Shown here: piece by piece, positions 54,040 to 61,971 of the stretch
Layout of the letters: each line of letters opens with the position of its first letter
How positions within the stretch are numbered: position 1 is the first letter of the stretch
Source: Comamonas sp. NLF-1-9
Lineage (GTDB): Bacteria > Pseudomonadota > Gammaproteobacteria > Burkholderiales > Burkholderiaceae_C
Direction of reading: 5' to 3'
NCBI RefSeq assembly: GCF_019195435.1
Contig: NZ_CP078069.1
Location: forward strand, 1,550,001-1,614,000
DNA: 64,000 nt
Notes under the pieces: generated by a model
Databases searched by the model: none
What the model was told of the DNA's origin: nothing
The model's input: only the letters and a program-made list of their open reading frames with translations
Program-made: the position numbers and the translations under genes

Positions 54040-54617
54040 GGCTGTCCTTTCAGCGTGAGCGGCAGGCCGGCCGCCATCAGCGTCACGCGCGCGCAGGCGG
54101 CGGCCGCGCGCTGGTTCAGCAGGCCCAGCGCGTCGACGAACTCGCGCACCTCGCGCCCCATTGGAATCACCCCCAGACCGATCTCGTTGCCCACCAGGAC
54201 GATCGGCCCGGGGGAGTGCTCCAAAACTTCAAAAAACAGAGCTTTTTGCGCGCTCCAGTCCTGCGTTTGCGCCGGTTTTTGTTCTTCTTTTCCCGTCAGC
54301 GGCATGAGCCAGTTGGTGAGCCACACGGTAAGGCAGTCGACCACCACCAGGGTGCGCGCATCGCCATAGCGCTGCAGGGCGCGCGCCAGGTTGCGCGGTG
54401 CGTGCACCGTCATCAACTGCGGCACGCGCGCCCGGCGGTCGGCCTGATGGCGCGCAATGCGCGCGCGCATCTCCTCGTCGTGCGCGCTGGCAGTGGCCAG
54501 CAACAGCGCCTGATGGTCGGCGCCCTGCTGCAGCCATTGGGCGGCCAGAGCCTCGGCGCGGCGCGACTTGCCGCTCTTCTGGCCACCCAGGATGAGTTCG
54601 CTGCGCGCGATGTTCAT
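54036..54617 (-). CDS. cobU: Adenosylcobinamide kinase / adenosylcobinamide-phosphate guanylyltransferase
   Basis: A 193-residue bifunctional enzyme. Walker A GGQKSGKS is at residues 11-18, with SRRAEALAAQW, LLLATASAHDEEMRARIARH and VVVDCLTVWLTNWL following. VLVGNEIGLGVIPMGREVRE is the classic CobU/CobP signature. It activates cobinamide to GDP-cobinamide for CobS. A lysine/glutamine-rich insert (EEQKPAQTQDWSAQKALFFE) corresponds to a possible degenerate repeat at 54225-54295. It overlaps cbiA and btuF. Confidence 0.94.
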   Translation of the reverse strand: MNIARSELILGGQKSGKSRRAEALAAQWLQQGADHQALLLATASAHDEEMRARIARHQADRRARVPQLMTVHAPRNLARALQRYGDARTLVVVDCLTVWLTNWLMPLTGKEEQKPAQTQDWSAQKALFFEVLEHSPGPIVLVGNEIGLGVIPMGREVREFVDALGLLNQRAAAACARVTLMAAGLPLTLKGQP

Positions 54618-55987
54618 TGCGCCGCACCCTGCCCCGCCGCGCCGAACAAGCCGGCCGTGGCCAGCGGGTCCGAAGCAAACCAGGGGTGAAAAAAACTTGC
54701 GCGCACCGCCGGCTGATCGGGCGCCGCATGGATGGCCTCGCCCTGCGCGCGCGCACTGCCGGGGGCCGCTCGGGTGTGTGCCAGCGGCGCGATGGCGGTC
54801 TGCACCTGAGCAAAGTGAAACGCATGGCCGCGCAGGCCGGCGCCCGCGTGCGCGCCCTCCCAGGTCTGCATGCCAAGGCCGGCCAGGCGCGCCTGCATCT
54901 GCCCCTGGGCGGGCAGCAGGCCCCACATCGGCCAGGTCTCGCCGCCGCGGGTGCGCAGCGACTCGCACAGGGCGAGCAGTCCCCCGCCTTCGGCCCAGAC
55001 GGGCTTGCCGGCCTGGGCATGGCGGTGCAACTGCATGGCAAGGTCGGTGCGCGCGGCCAGCGCCGGGGCGTGCAGCTCGGGGTAGCCGCCGGGCAGCCAC
55101 AGTGCGTCGCAGGCGGGCAATGACTCGCCCGCCAGCGGCGAGAAGAACACCAGGCGCGCGCCCAGCGCCTGCAGCGCATGCAAATTGGCCGGGTAGATGA
55201 AGGCAAAGGCCGCGTCGCGCGCCACCGCCACGGTGCGCCCGGCCAGCAGCGGCGCGGGCGCGGGCGGCACGGGCGCCGGCGCAGCAAAGTCCCGCGCCCA
55301 GCGCGCGCGCCAATCGTCGATGCTGAGCTGCCCCAGCGGCGTTGCGGCCAGTGCGTCGGCCGCCGCATCGAGCCGCGCCAGCGCCTGCGCGCGCCCCAGC
55401 TCCTGCGCCGCGACCAGGCCCAGATGGCGCTCGGGCAGGCGCATCGCCTCGTCATGCGGCAAGGCGCCCAGCCAGGTGTCGCCGGGCGACAGCGCCTCGC
55501 GCAGCAGCCGGGCATGGCCTCCGCCGGCGACGCCGTTGGCCAGCACGCCGGCCCAGGGCAGCGGGCCGGCTTCGGCCTCGCGGTAGCGGCGCAGACCATG
55601 GGCGACGGCGCCCAGGGTCTGGGCCATGGCCCCCGCCTGCACCACGGCCAGCACCGGCAGGCCGCAGCGGCGCGCCAGATCGGCATTGCTCGGCGTGCCG
55701 TCGTGCAGACCCATCACGCCTTCGACCAGCAGCACCTGCGCCTGCCGCGCTGCCGCGTGCAGGCGCAGGCTGACGTCGGCCTCTCCTCCCATCCAAGCGT
55801 CCAGGTTGTCCACCGGCTGGCCGCTGGCCAGCTCATGCCAGAACGGATCGAGAAAATCCGGCCCGCTCTTGAACACCCGCACCGCGATCCCGCGGCGCGT
55901 GAGCAGGCGCGCGAGCGCCGCCACCACCGTGGTCTTGCCCTGGCCCGAGGCCGGGGAGGCCACCATGAGCGCGGCGCAAGTCGCCAT
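54614..55987 (-). CDS. cbiA: Cobyrinate a,c-diamide synthase
   Basis: A 457-residue glutamine amidotransferase that amidates the a and c carboxylates of cobyrinic acid (CbiA/CobB). Signatures are MVASPASGQGKTTVVAALAR, FKSGPDFLDPFWHELASGQP, VDNLDAWMGGEADVSLRLHA and the GATase LWLPGGYPELHAPALA. I chose ATG 55987; a GTG directly upstream is possible. It follows btuB by 10 bp and overlaps cobU. Confidence 0.94.
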   Translation of the reverse strand: MATCAALMVASPASGQGKTTVVAALARLLTRRGIAVRVFKSGPDFLDPFWHELASGQPVDNLDAWMGGEADVSLRLHAAARQAQVLLVEGVMGLHDGTPSNADLARRCGLPVLAVVQAGAMAQTLGAVAHGLRRYREAEAGPLPWAGVLANGVAGGGHARLLREALSPGDTWLGALPHDEAMRLPERHLGLVAAQELGRAQALARLDAAADALAATPLGQLSIDDWRARWARDFAAPAPVPPAPAPLLAGRTVAVARDAAFAFIYPANLHALQALGARLVFFSPLAGESLPACDALWLPGGYPELHAPALAARTDLAMQLHRHAQAGKPVWAEGGGLLALCESLRTRGGETWPMWGLLPAQGQMQARLAGLGMQTWEGAHAGAGLRGHAFHFAQVQTAIAPLAHTRAAPGSARAQGEAIHAAPDQPAVRASFFHPWFASDPLATAGLFGAAGQGAAQ

Positions 55988-55997
55988 CACCCGGCCT

Positions 55998-57845
55998 TCA
56001 ACGCCCCGTCCAGCGCAGGCCGACGAAGAAGCTGCGCGGCGGCGTGGCGTAGCCGCCGGTCAACTGATAGGCCTTGTCGCCGAGGTTGTCGATGCGCGCA
56101 AGCAAATCCCACTGGCGCGCGATGGTCGTGCTGGCGTACAGATTCACCAGCCCATAGCCGCCCAGGCGCTTGGTGTTGGCGGCGTTGTCCCAGCGGTGGC
56201 TCACCAGTTGCCATTCGCCGCCCAGAGTCCACTGCGCCACGCGGGTGTTGGCGCTGAGCTTGAGCAGGCGCTGGGCACGGCGCGCCAGCAGCTTGCCGCT
56301 GTCCACGTTCTTCGGCTGCTGCAGATCGAGCGATGCGCCCAGGTTCACCCCGCCCAGGCGGTGTGCGGCGGACAGGGTGAGGCCTTGCATGCGCGCGTTG
56401 CCCGCGTTTTCATAGCAGCCAAAGCTGCCCGCGCAAGGGCCGGGCGCGCCGAAGTTGATCAGGTTGCTGACGCGGTTGCGGTAGAGGGTGGCATCCACGC
56501 GCGAGCTGCCCCGCGCCCAGTGCAGGCCCAGCTCCAGATTGCGGCCCTTCTCGGGCTGCAGCGCAGGCTGGCCGTACTGCGAGAAGCGCTGGTAGAGCGT
56601 GGGCACGCGAAACGCGGTGCCGGCCGCTGCCGTCGCCCGCCAGCCCGGCGCAAATGCATAGCCGTAGGCCAGGCCCCCGGTGGTCTGGCCGCCGAACTCG
56701 CTGTCGCGGTCGTGGCGCAGATTGGCCTGCAGCGTGTGCGCCCCGGCCACATAGCCCCAGCCCAGCGCCAACGCGTCCTGGTGGCGCCCGCGCTCTATCG
56801 GGTCGTTCACCAGATGGTCTTCACGCCGCTCCAGCGCCGCGCTCAGGGTGTGCGCGCCCTCCTTCCATTCGTTTTGCAGCAGGTAGTTGCGCAGCCGCGT
56901 CTTGGACAGATAGGGCGAGGGCAGGGTCTCGTAGCGCTGCGCCGATTCGCTCACCGCCAGGCGCGTGCGGTAGCGCTCGCTCCATTGGGCGGACCAGCTC
57001 ACGCCCAGGGTGGCCAGGCGATTGAGCCCATGGTCGTCGAGCCCGGATGGCGTGGTGGAGGCGTCGTACTGCGCGTCCATGTCGGTCCAGGTGCCGCTCA
57101 GGTCCACCCGGTGCGCGGCATTGAGCTGCATGCCCAGGCGGGCGCTGGCCGCGCTTTGGCGGTAGCCGTCGCGGTCGGGCGTGGAGCCGGGGCGCGCGTC
57201 GTAGCCGCGGCTCACGTCGCGCTGCACGCCGAGCGAATAATCGACCGCGCCCTGCCCGCCCGAAAAGCCCGCCTCCAGTCGGCCTGTGCGATGGCTGCCC
57301 GCACCCACGCCCACGTAAGGCGTGAACGGGCCTTCGCCCTGGCGCGTGAAGATCTGGATCACGCCCGCTACCGCGTCCGAGCCGTACACGGCCGCGGCCG
57401 GGCCGCGCACGATCTCGATGCGCTCGACCTGGCCGAGCGCGATCGCCTCCCAGGGCGCGCCGCCGGTGGATTGCGAATCCACGCGCACGCCGTCGATGTA
57501 GACCGCGGTAAAGCGCGTCTCCGCGCCGCGCAGAAACATGCTGGTGGCCGTGCCCGGCCCGCCGTTGCGCGACAGCTCCATGCCGGGCTGGCGCGCGAGC
57601 AGGTCGGTGATGGTCACCGCGCCGCTTTGCTCGATCTGCGCGCGATCGATCAGGGTGACGTCGGCCAGCACGTCCGACAGCGGCTGGGCGGTGCGCGTGG
57701 CAGTGACCACCATCTGCGACAGCTCGGGCGCCTGGGCCAGCAGCAAGGGCTCGGCACCGGCGTCCTGCGCCAGGGTCGGGGCAGCGGCGCAGGCCAGCAC
57801 GGACAGCAACAGGCCTGCGCGCGCAGGGTTCAAACGATTCATCAT
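55998..57845 (-). CDS. btuB: TonB-dependent vitamin B12 receptor BtuB
   Basis: A 615-residue outer-membrane receptor. The signal peptide (ARAGLLLSVLACAAAPTLAQ) is followed by a TonB box-like SQMVVTATRTAQPLSD, a plug (DRAQIEQSGAVTITDLLARQ, RGPAAAVYGSDAVAGVIQIF) and a 22-stranded barrel. It ends FFVGLRWTGR, so the very last residue is Arg instead of the usual aromatic. Start is ATG 57845 or 57842. It leads the B12 operon directly downstream of a cobalamin riboswitch, which strongly supports corrinoid as the ligand. Confidence 0.93.
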   Translation of the reverse strand: MMNRLNPARAGLLLSVLACAAAPTLAQDAGAEPLLLAQAPELSQMVVTATRTAQPLSDVLADVTLIDRAQIEQSGAVTITDLLARQPGMELSRNGGPGTATSMFLRGAETRFTAVYIDGVRVDSQSTGGAPWEAIALGQVERIEIVRGPAAAVYGSDAVAGVIQIFTRQGEGPFTPYVGVGAGSHRTGRLEAGFSGGQGAVDYSLGVQRDVSRGYDARPGSTPDRDGYRQSAASARLGMQLNAAHRVDLSGTWTDMDAQYDASTTPSGLDDHGLNRLATLGVSWSAQWSERYRTRLAVSESAQRYETLPSPYLSKTRLRNYLLQNEWKEGAHTLSAALERREDHLVNDPIERGRHQDALALGWGYVAGAHTLQANLRHDRDSEFGGQTTGGLAYGYAFAPGWRATAAAGTAFRVPTLYQRFSQYGQPALQPEKGRNLELGLHWARGSSRVDATLYRNRVSNLINFGAPGPCAGSFGCYENAGNARMQGLTLSAAHRLGGVNLGASLDLQQPKNVDSGKLLARRAQRLLKLSANTRVAQWTLGGEWQLVSHRWDNAANTKRLGGYGLVNLYASTTIARQWDLLARIDNLGDKAYQLTGGYATPPRSFFVGLRWTGR

Positions 57846-57924
57846 GGGAAACACGCATCCACAAAGCGCCCGTACCAGCTTCCCCGCCGGCAGTGGGCAA
57901 CACGGCTGCGTCGCCAGGCGCGGC

Positions 57925-58045
57925 GCAGCCACCTCGTTGGCCGGTATCCGGGCTGGCGGAGCGCCGCTGCAGCGCCTTCCCAGGCGCTTGTTCAAGGCGC
58001 CCAGTGGCTGTGTTGCTGCAAAGGTGAATCGAAACCGATTCGTCC
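57925..58045 (-). promoter_or_regulatory. Cobalamin riboswitch controlling the btuB operon
   Basis: On the minus strand upstream of btuB the conserved elements appear in order: an ATTCACC segment near 58026, the B12 box GCCACTGG (about 57999-58009), GGGAAGG (57975-57981) and GGATACCGGCC (57938-57948). Spacing and order match the cobalamin riboswitch. It should repress btuB and downstream genes when adenosylcobalamin is abundant. Exact ends are approximate. Confidence 0.9.
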
Positions 58046-58203
58046 GCTGACCGTTGCGGGGGCAGCGCAGGCACGGCAGCCGCTTCATGGCGAAGGGCGC
58101 CTCCCTGCTTCCCGTTGAACTGCGGCGTGTGAACCACGGCCGCGAGCACCAACAGCGCGCGATTCTACCGGCGCCGTGGCAGGCTCTCTACAATCGCGAT
58201 CCC

Positions 58204-58425
58204 ATGACCCAAGCGCCCACTCTGGAGCAGTTTGCCGAGCGCGTGGAGCGGCTGCTGCTGCGCCACGCCGAGATCCAGCGCGCCAACGCGCTGCTGAGCG
58301 CGCAGTTGAGTGAACTCACGCAGGAGCGCGACTCGCTGCGCTCGCGCCTGCAGGCCGCGCGGGCGCGCATCGACGCGCTCATCGACCGTCTGCCCACCGC
58401 CAGCGACCCCGAGGACACGCCATGA
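58204..58425 (+). CDS. Small coiled-coil protein, ZapB-like (TIGR02449 type)
   Basis: A 73-residue coiled coil (EQFAERVERLLLRHAEIQRA, LLSAQLSELTQERDSLRSRL). Such short proteins lie directly before zapA in many proteobacteria and are thought to act in cell division. Its stop overlaps the zapA start by ATGA. The first ATG with a proper spacing is 58204. Confidence 0.8.
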   Translation: MTQAPTLEQFAERVERLLLRHAEIQRANALLSAQLSELTQERDSLRSRLQAARARIDALIDRLPTASDPEDTP

Positions 58426-58763
58426 GCAGCAAGCAGCTGGAAGTGCAGATCATGCAGCAGACCTATCTGCTGGCCTGCCCCGAGGGTCAGGAGCCGCGCC
58501 TGCTCGACGCTGTCGAGCGCGTGGACACCGCCATGACGCGCATCCGTGACGCCGGCAAGGTGCGCGCACGCGAGCGCATCGCGGTGCTGGCCGCGCTCAA
58601 CCTCGCCTTCGAGCTGGCCGACCAGCAGGAGCGACTGGCCGAAGCCGCCCCGCGCACCGCCGCGCCCCAGGGCGAAGCCCAGCCGGCCGACGCCGAACAA
58701 CTGCTGCTGTCTCTGGTGCAACGCCTGGACGATGCGCTGGGCAGCGACGGGCAGTTGATATAG
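58422..58763 (+). CDS. zapA: Cell division protein ZapA
   Basis: A 113-residue FtsZ-associated protein. VQIMQQTYLLACPEGQEPRL, LDAVERVDTAMTRIRDAGKV and RARERIAVLAALNLAFELAD are the ZapA signatures, followed by a coiled coil. It crosslinks FtsZ filaments. A 6S RNA candidate lies immediately downstream, the order known from other proteobacteria. Confidence 0.92.
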   Translation: MSSKQLEVQIMQQTYLLACPEGQEPRLLDAVERVDTAMTRIRDAGKVRARERIAVLAALNLAFELADQQERLAEAAPRTAAPQGEAQPADAEQLLLSLVQRLDDALGSDGQLI

Positions 58764-58796
58764 AACAAGCTGTCACAGCTGGCGGCGCAAAGGCGC

Positions 58797-58824
58797 TGGA
58801 CATCGCCTGCTGCAGCCCTACAAT
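58797..58824 (+). promoter_or_regulatory. Promoter of the 6S RNA candidate
   Basis: TGGACA (58797-58802) and TACAAT (58819-58824) with a 16-bp spacer form a good sigma-70 promoter whose predicted start is close to 58831, where the RNA closing stem begins. Confidence 0.65.
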
Positions 58825-58830
58825 GAACTT

Positions 58831-59000
58831 GTCTGCGGTGCCGTCGGGCTTTAATTGCCTTGAACCAATGCTCTTAGAGCACGGACTAGGTACATCACCC
58901 GGCGGGCGTGATCATCTCGCGTCAGATGAACCCAACGCCTGGTTGCCCTGGCCCACCTGAACTCCGGTTCAGGATGACGGTCCGGCGGCGCGCCGCAGAC
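58831..59000 (+). ncRNA. ssrS: 6S RNA candidate (ssrS)
   Basis: About 170 nt downstream of zapA, the usual location of 6S RNA in proteobacteria. The ends pair (GTCTGCGG at 58831-58838 with CCGCAGAC at 58993-59000). A long imperfect hairpin with a central open region can be drawn, including CTTGAACC near 58859 and TGAACTCCGGTTCAGG near 58959. A promoter sits directly upstream and no protein frame explains the segment. 6S RNA binds sigma-70 RNA polymerase in stationary phase. Confidence 0.75.
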
Positions 59001-59026
59001 ACCCTCGCTGCCTGCACCCCAAGCTG

Positions 59027-60433
59027 TCACCCCGCCCTGCCGGCATGCGCCTTCTTTGCCGGGCGCGGCATGCGCGCAAAAAAGTAGCACATCTGCTGGC
59101 CGGGCATGAAGAATTCCAGCGCCTCGTCCGACAGCGCATCAAACTTCACGCTGCGCCGGATGCCCCCATGCTCGCTCTGACCCAGGTCGGTCACACGCGC
59201 CTCCTGCTGCGTCACGCCCGAGGCAAACGCCAGCACGCTGGGGCGCAGGGGCGAGAGCGAATTGCTTGACACCACGCGCGCAAAACGCCCGTCGTCGAGC
59301 TGCACGATGGAGCCCGGCGGATAGACGCCCAGCAGCCGGATGAAGGCCGCGAGCACCGAGGTCGCGTCAAAGCGCTTGCGCTCCTGCGCAAACAGCCGCG
59401 CCAGCGCCTCGTGCGGGGTATGCGCACGCTCGCCATGCAGCGGATTGCACAGCCGGTCGTAGCGGTTCACCAGCGCCAGGATCTGCCCATGCAGGCTGAT
59501 CTGCGCGCCCTGCAGCCGCGCCGGAAAGCCGCTGCCGTCGACCATCTCGTGGTGCTCGCTGATGGCACGCACCACGCAGGGCTGCAGCCCCATGCGCTGC
59601 GCCAGGTCGACCGAGCGCTGCACGTGCTCTTCATAGAGCTGGCGCTCTGCACCGCTGAGCGCCTGCGCCGGCTCGGCGATGTGCGCGGGCAACTCCAGCT
59701 TGCCGACGTCGTGCAGCAGGCCCGCCGTCGCCAAGTGGCACAGCTGCGCCGCACCCAGCCCGAGCGAGCGGCCCAGCAGCATGGACAGCACCATCACGTT
59801 CACGCTGTGCTTGACCTGGCGGCGCCCGCCCATCTGCGCCAGCAGGTGCACCGCGTAGTTCTCGGCCGCCATCAATTCGGCCACCTCGCCGCGCACCAGC
59901 GCCTGCACGCGCTCGCCCGAAGCCACCGGTTCAGCCCGCACGTTCGCGAGCACCTGCGCATACAGCTCGGCCGCGGCCTGAAAGCGGGCGCGCGCATGCG
60001 CTTGGGGCGACTCCTCGGCTTGCTCCTCGGCGGGCTCCGGGGCCTGCGCCGGACCGCCAATCTGCCAAGCGGGTGCGCCGAGCGAAGGCGGACCGTCAGT
60101 GGCTGCAGCGTGCTCGAGCGGCGGGTCGCCCTGTGATTGCCCTGGCTCTGCTGCCGGCTCGGGTGCCTGCGGCGGTTCTGCCGGCACCGGTGCCTGCAGC
60201 GGCTGCTGCGCCCCCGCCTCGGGCGCCTGCAGCGCCTCCAGCGCCTGCGGGTCGCTGCGGGACGGCACGCAGCGCACCTGCTTCAAGCCCAGCTCGCGCA
60301 GCACCTCGATCTGCGCCGGCGAGGACAGGCGAAAGCTGCTGGTCGCGAACGGGTGGTTCATCCAGCCGACATCCAGCTGGACATACATGCCCACGCGGAG
60401 CATCTCGATGTTGATCAGAACGGACTCGGGCAC
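59027..60433 (-). CDS. HD-GYP domain protein (c-di-GMP phosphodiesterase family)
   Basis: A 468-residue protein. The N-terminal DUF3391-type region (LRVGMYVQLDVGWMNHPFAT) is followed by a long Pro/Glu/Ala/Gln linker (about residues 70-165). The HD-GYP domain shows GLLHDVGKLELPAHI and EHHEMVDGSGFPARLQGAQI, then LVNRYDRLCNPL. The metal-binding His/Asp residues appear intact, but the GYP triplet reads GFP. It may hydrolyse c-di-GMP. The start is a GTG at 60433; no ATG lies near. Confidence 0.87.
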   Translation of the reverse strand: MPESVLINIEMLRVGMYVQLDVGWMNHPFATSSFRLSSPAQIEVLRELGLKQVRCVPSRSDPQALEALQAPEAGAQQPLQAPVPAEPPQAPEPAAEPGQSQGDPPLEHAAATDGPPSLGAPAWQIGGPAQAPEPAEEQAEESPQAHARARFQAAAELYAQVLANVRAEPVASGERVQALVRGEVAELMAAENYAVHLLAQMGGRRQVKHSVNVMVLSMLLGRSLGLGAAQLCHLATAGLLHDVGKLELPAHIAEPAQALSGAERQLYEEHVQRSVDLAQRMGLQPCVVRAISEHHEMVDGSGFPARLQGAQISLHGQILALVNRYDRLCNPLHGERAHTPHEALARLFAQERKRFDATSVLAAFIRLLGVYPPGSIVQLDDGRFARVVSSNSLSPLRPSVLAFASGVTQQEARVTDLGQSEHGGIRRSVKFDALSDEALEFFMPGQQMCYFFARMPRPAKKAHAGRAG

Positions 60434-60547
60434 GGTGGCGGCAGTTTACAGGCGCGCGCGCCCTCGCCAGGCCAATATTCGCGCTGCACGCCACAGCCCG
60501 GCCGACCGCCGCGCCGCAGCCCGCAGCGACGCGTTAGCGGCAATGGA

Positions 60548-60581
60548 AAGGGCCGCCGGACGGGTGTCCTTGGCGGCCCTT
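60548..60581. terminator. Long hairpin in an otherwise gene-free spacer
   Basis: AAGGGCCGCC (60548-60557) pairs perfectly with GGCGGCCCTT (60572-60581), loop 14 nt, followed by GTTTT on the plus strand. The spacer 60434-60781 holds no reading frame I can support. The hairpin could be a leftover terminator of a lost plus-strand gene. Confidence 0.45.
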
Positions 60582-60781
60582 GTTTTGCTGGTTGGCGGCA
60601 CAACACGCAAGCGAACCCACGTGCGCAAACCAGGCCAGATGGGAGCGCTTTGGCCTCGAGGGCGTGGATTCGACGATTTGGCCGCTCTTTTCCTCATCCA
60701 GCCTCTGGCCCTGGTTCACCGCCGTATGGGAAAATTGGCAATTCTTGGCAATCCATATTCATCATCGGCAAAGGCGAGACG

Positions 60782-60994
60782 ATGGCAAACCCGGAAGGTG
60801 AAATCCTGACCCTGGACGAGGTGGCCGCCTATTTGAAGGCTGGCAAGCGCACCGTCTACCGCCTCGCGGCCGAAGGCAAACTTCCCGCTTTCAAGCTGGG
60901 CGGCACGTGGCGCTTTCGCCGCAGCGACCTGCACGAGTGGATTGCCGCCAATCTGACCAACAAGGATTCGAGGGCAAGCGACCGATGGAACTGA
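60782..60994 (+). CDS. Excisionase/AlpA-type HTH DNA-binding protein
   Basis: A 70-residue HTH_17/excisionase family protein: EILTLDEVAAYLKAGKRTVY, RLAAEGKLPAFKLGGTWRFR and RSDLHEWIAAN. Start ATG 60782 follows AAAGGCGAG. Proteins of this kind occur in front of type III and other restriction loci, where they may bind the operon's promoter. The reading frame overlaps the helicase remnant that follows. Confidence 0.88.
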   Translation: MANPEGEILTLDEVAAYLKAGKRTVYRLAAEGKLPAFKLGGTWRFRRSDLHEWIAANLTNKDSRASDRWN

Positions 60995-61245
60995 GCGACA
61001 ACATCAGCCGGCTGCGTGGCGGCGATCTCAAGACGACCCTCCAGCCAAGCGTACGCCTGGCCGCGGGGTGCAGCCCTGCTCCGATCCGTTGAGCAAGACC
61101 ATCCGTTCGATGATCGAGGTAAAGAAAGCAAAAGGATATGGACAGCCTGTTCACCGGTGGCACGATCACGGCACGGACAAGCACCATCTGCGGGCTGGAC
61201 GACTTCGAATTCACCAGCTCACTTGCGGTTCAGGAGGCCGGATGA
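60985..61245 (+). pseudogene. Remnants of a helicase-like gene of the restriction locus
   Basis: ATG 60985 opens MELSDNISRLRGGDLKTTLQ, ending at a stop at 61090-61092. In my experience SNF2/DEAD helicase genes that accompany DUF4391 and type III Mod genes open with a similar N-terminus (M-L-DNI-RLL-DLK). A second piece at 61138-61245 (MDSLFTGGTITARTSTICGL, then DDFEFTSSLAVQEAG) ends by ATGA overlap with the DUF4391 start and could be the original C-terminus. Reading frames in between are shifted. Family identity is from memory and needs a search. Confidence 0.5.
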
Positions 61246-61934
61246 GCCAAGGAGCGACCATACAAAAATCAGCGCCGATCGCCTACCCTTGGCAAGCTGC
61301 TTTCGGGCGCGCTCTACCCAAGAAAAAAATCCGTGAGCACAGCGGGGCCAACTCCCGGCTGAAGGAATGGTTCGTCGAACAGGTCGAGCAAATCGTCTGG
61401 CAGTACATGCTCGCCCCCAAGACGATCAAGCTGCCTGCGCGACCCGGCGTGCCTGAAGTCCAGGTCTTCGGCCTCCGGCTCAGGCCCACCGGACTGCACG
61501 AAAACGTGCTCCGCCATATTGATGGCGCGGTGCAGTTCCCTGTCCTGTTTGAACGGAACCACGGCCAAGGCGATCAAGCGAAAACGCAGGCGGCGGCGTA
61601 CAAGCGCCCGAGCCAAACCAATGCAAATCGCTGGGTGCTGTTCAGCTACTTCGCCACTGACTGGATGCTTGCGGCCACTGCTCGCACGACCAAGCCGTGG
61701 GCCTTCCACATCGCTCAGCTTTACTACGCCTCGCTGCAAGGCTTGATTCCGTTGCCTGCGCGCCCTCAGGAGGCCTTGTCCGGTTGGATCGCGCGCGTCG
61801 AACTGACGGCGAGTACGCGCAGCGAAGACAAAAAACAAGACGAAGCTGGTCAAGGAAAACAAGTCGACCGGCAGGCCGAAAGCAGCGCGACGCAACGGCG
61901 ACCAAAAACCGAATGTGAACAATTGAGTCGCTGA
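61242..61934 (+). CDS. DUF4391-domain protein associated with type III restriction loci
   Basis: A 230-residue protein. ATG 61242 has a strong AGGAGG site; the frame upstream to 61068 does not belong. YPWQAAFGRALPKKKIREHS, SRLKEWFVEQVEQIVWQYML and APKTIKLPARPGVPEVQVFG match DUF4391, as does FATDWMLAATA. The function is unknown, but DUF4391 genes recur next to site-specific methyltransferase and helicase or Res genes. The C-terminus is a charged Gln/Lys-rich tail. Confidence 0.8.
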   Translation: MSQGATIQKSAPIAYPWQAAFGRALPKKKIREHSGANSRLKEWFVEQVEQIVWQYMLAPKTIKLPARPGVPEVQVFGLRLRPTGLHENVLRHIDGAVQFPVLFERNHGQGDQAKTQAAAYKRPSQTNANRWVLFSYFATDWMLAATARTTKPWAFHIAQLYYASLQGLIPLPARPQEALSGWIARVELTASTRSEDKKQDEAGQGKQVDRQAESSATQRRPKTECEQLSR

Positions 61935-61971
61935 CCCCGACAGCAGAAACACGGCGAACCGAAGAAATAAA

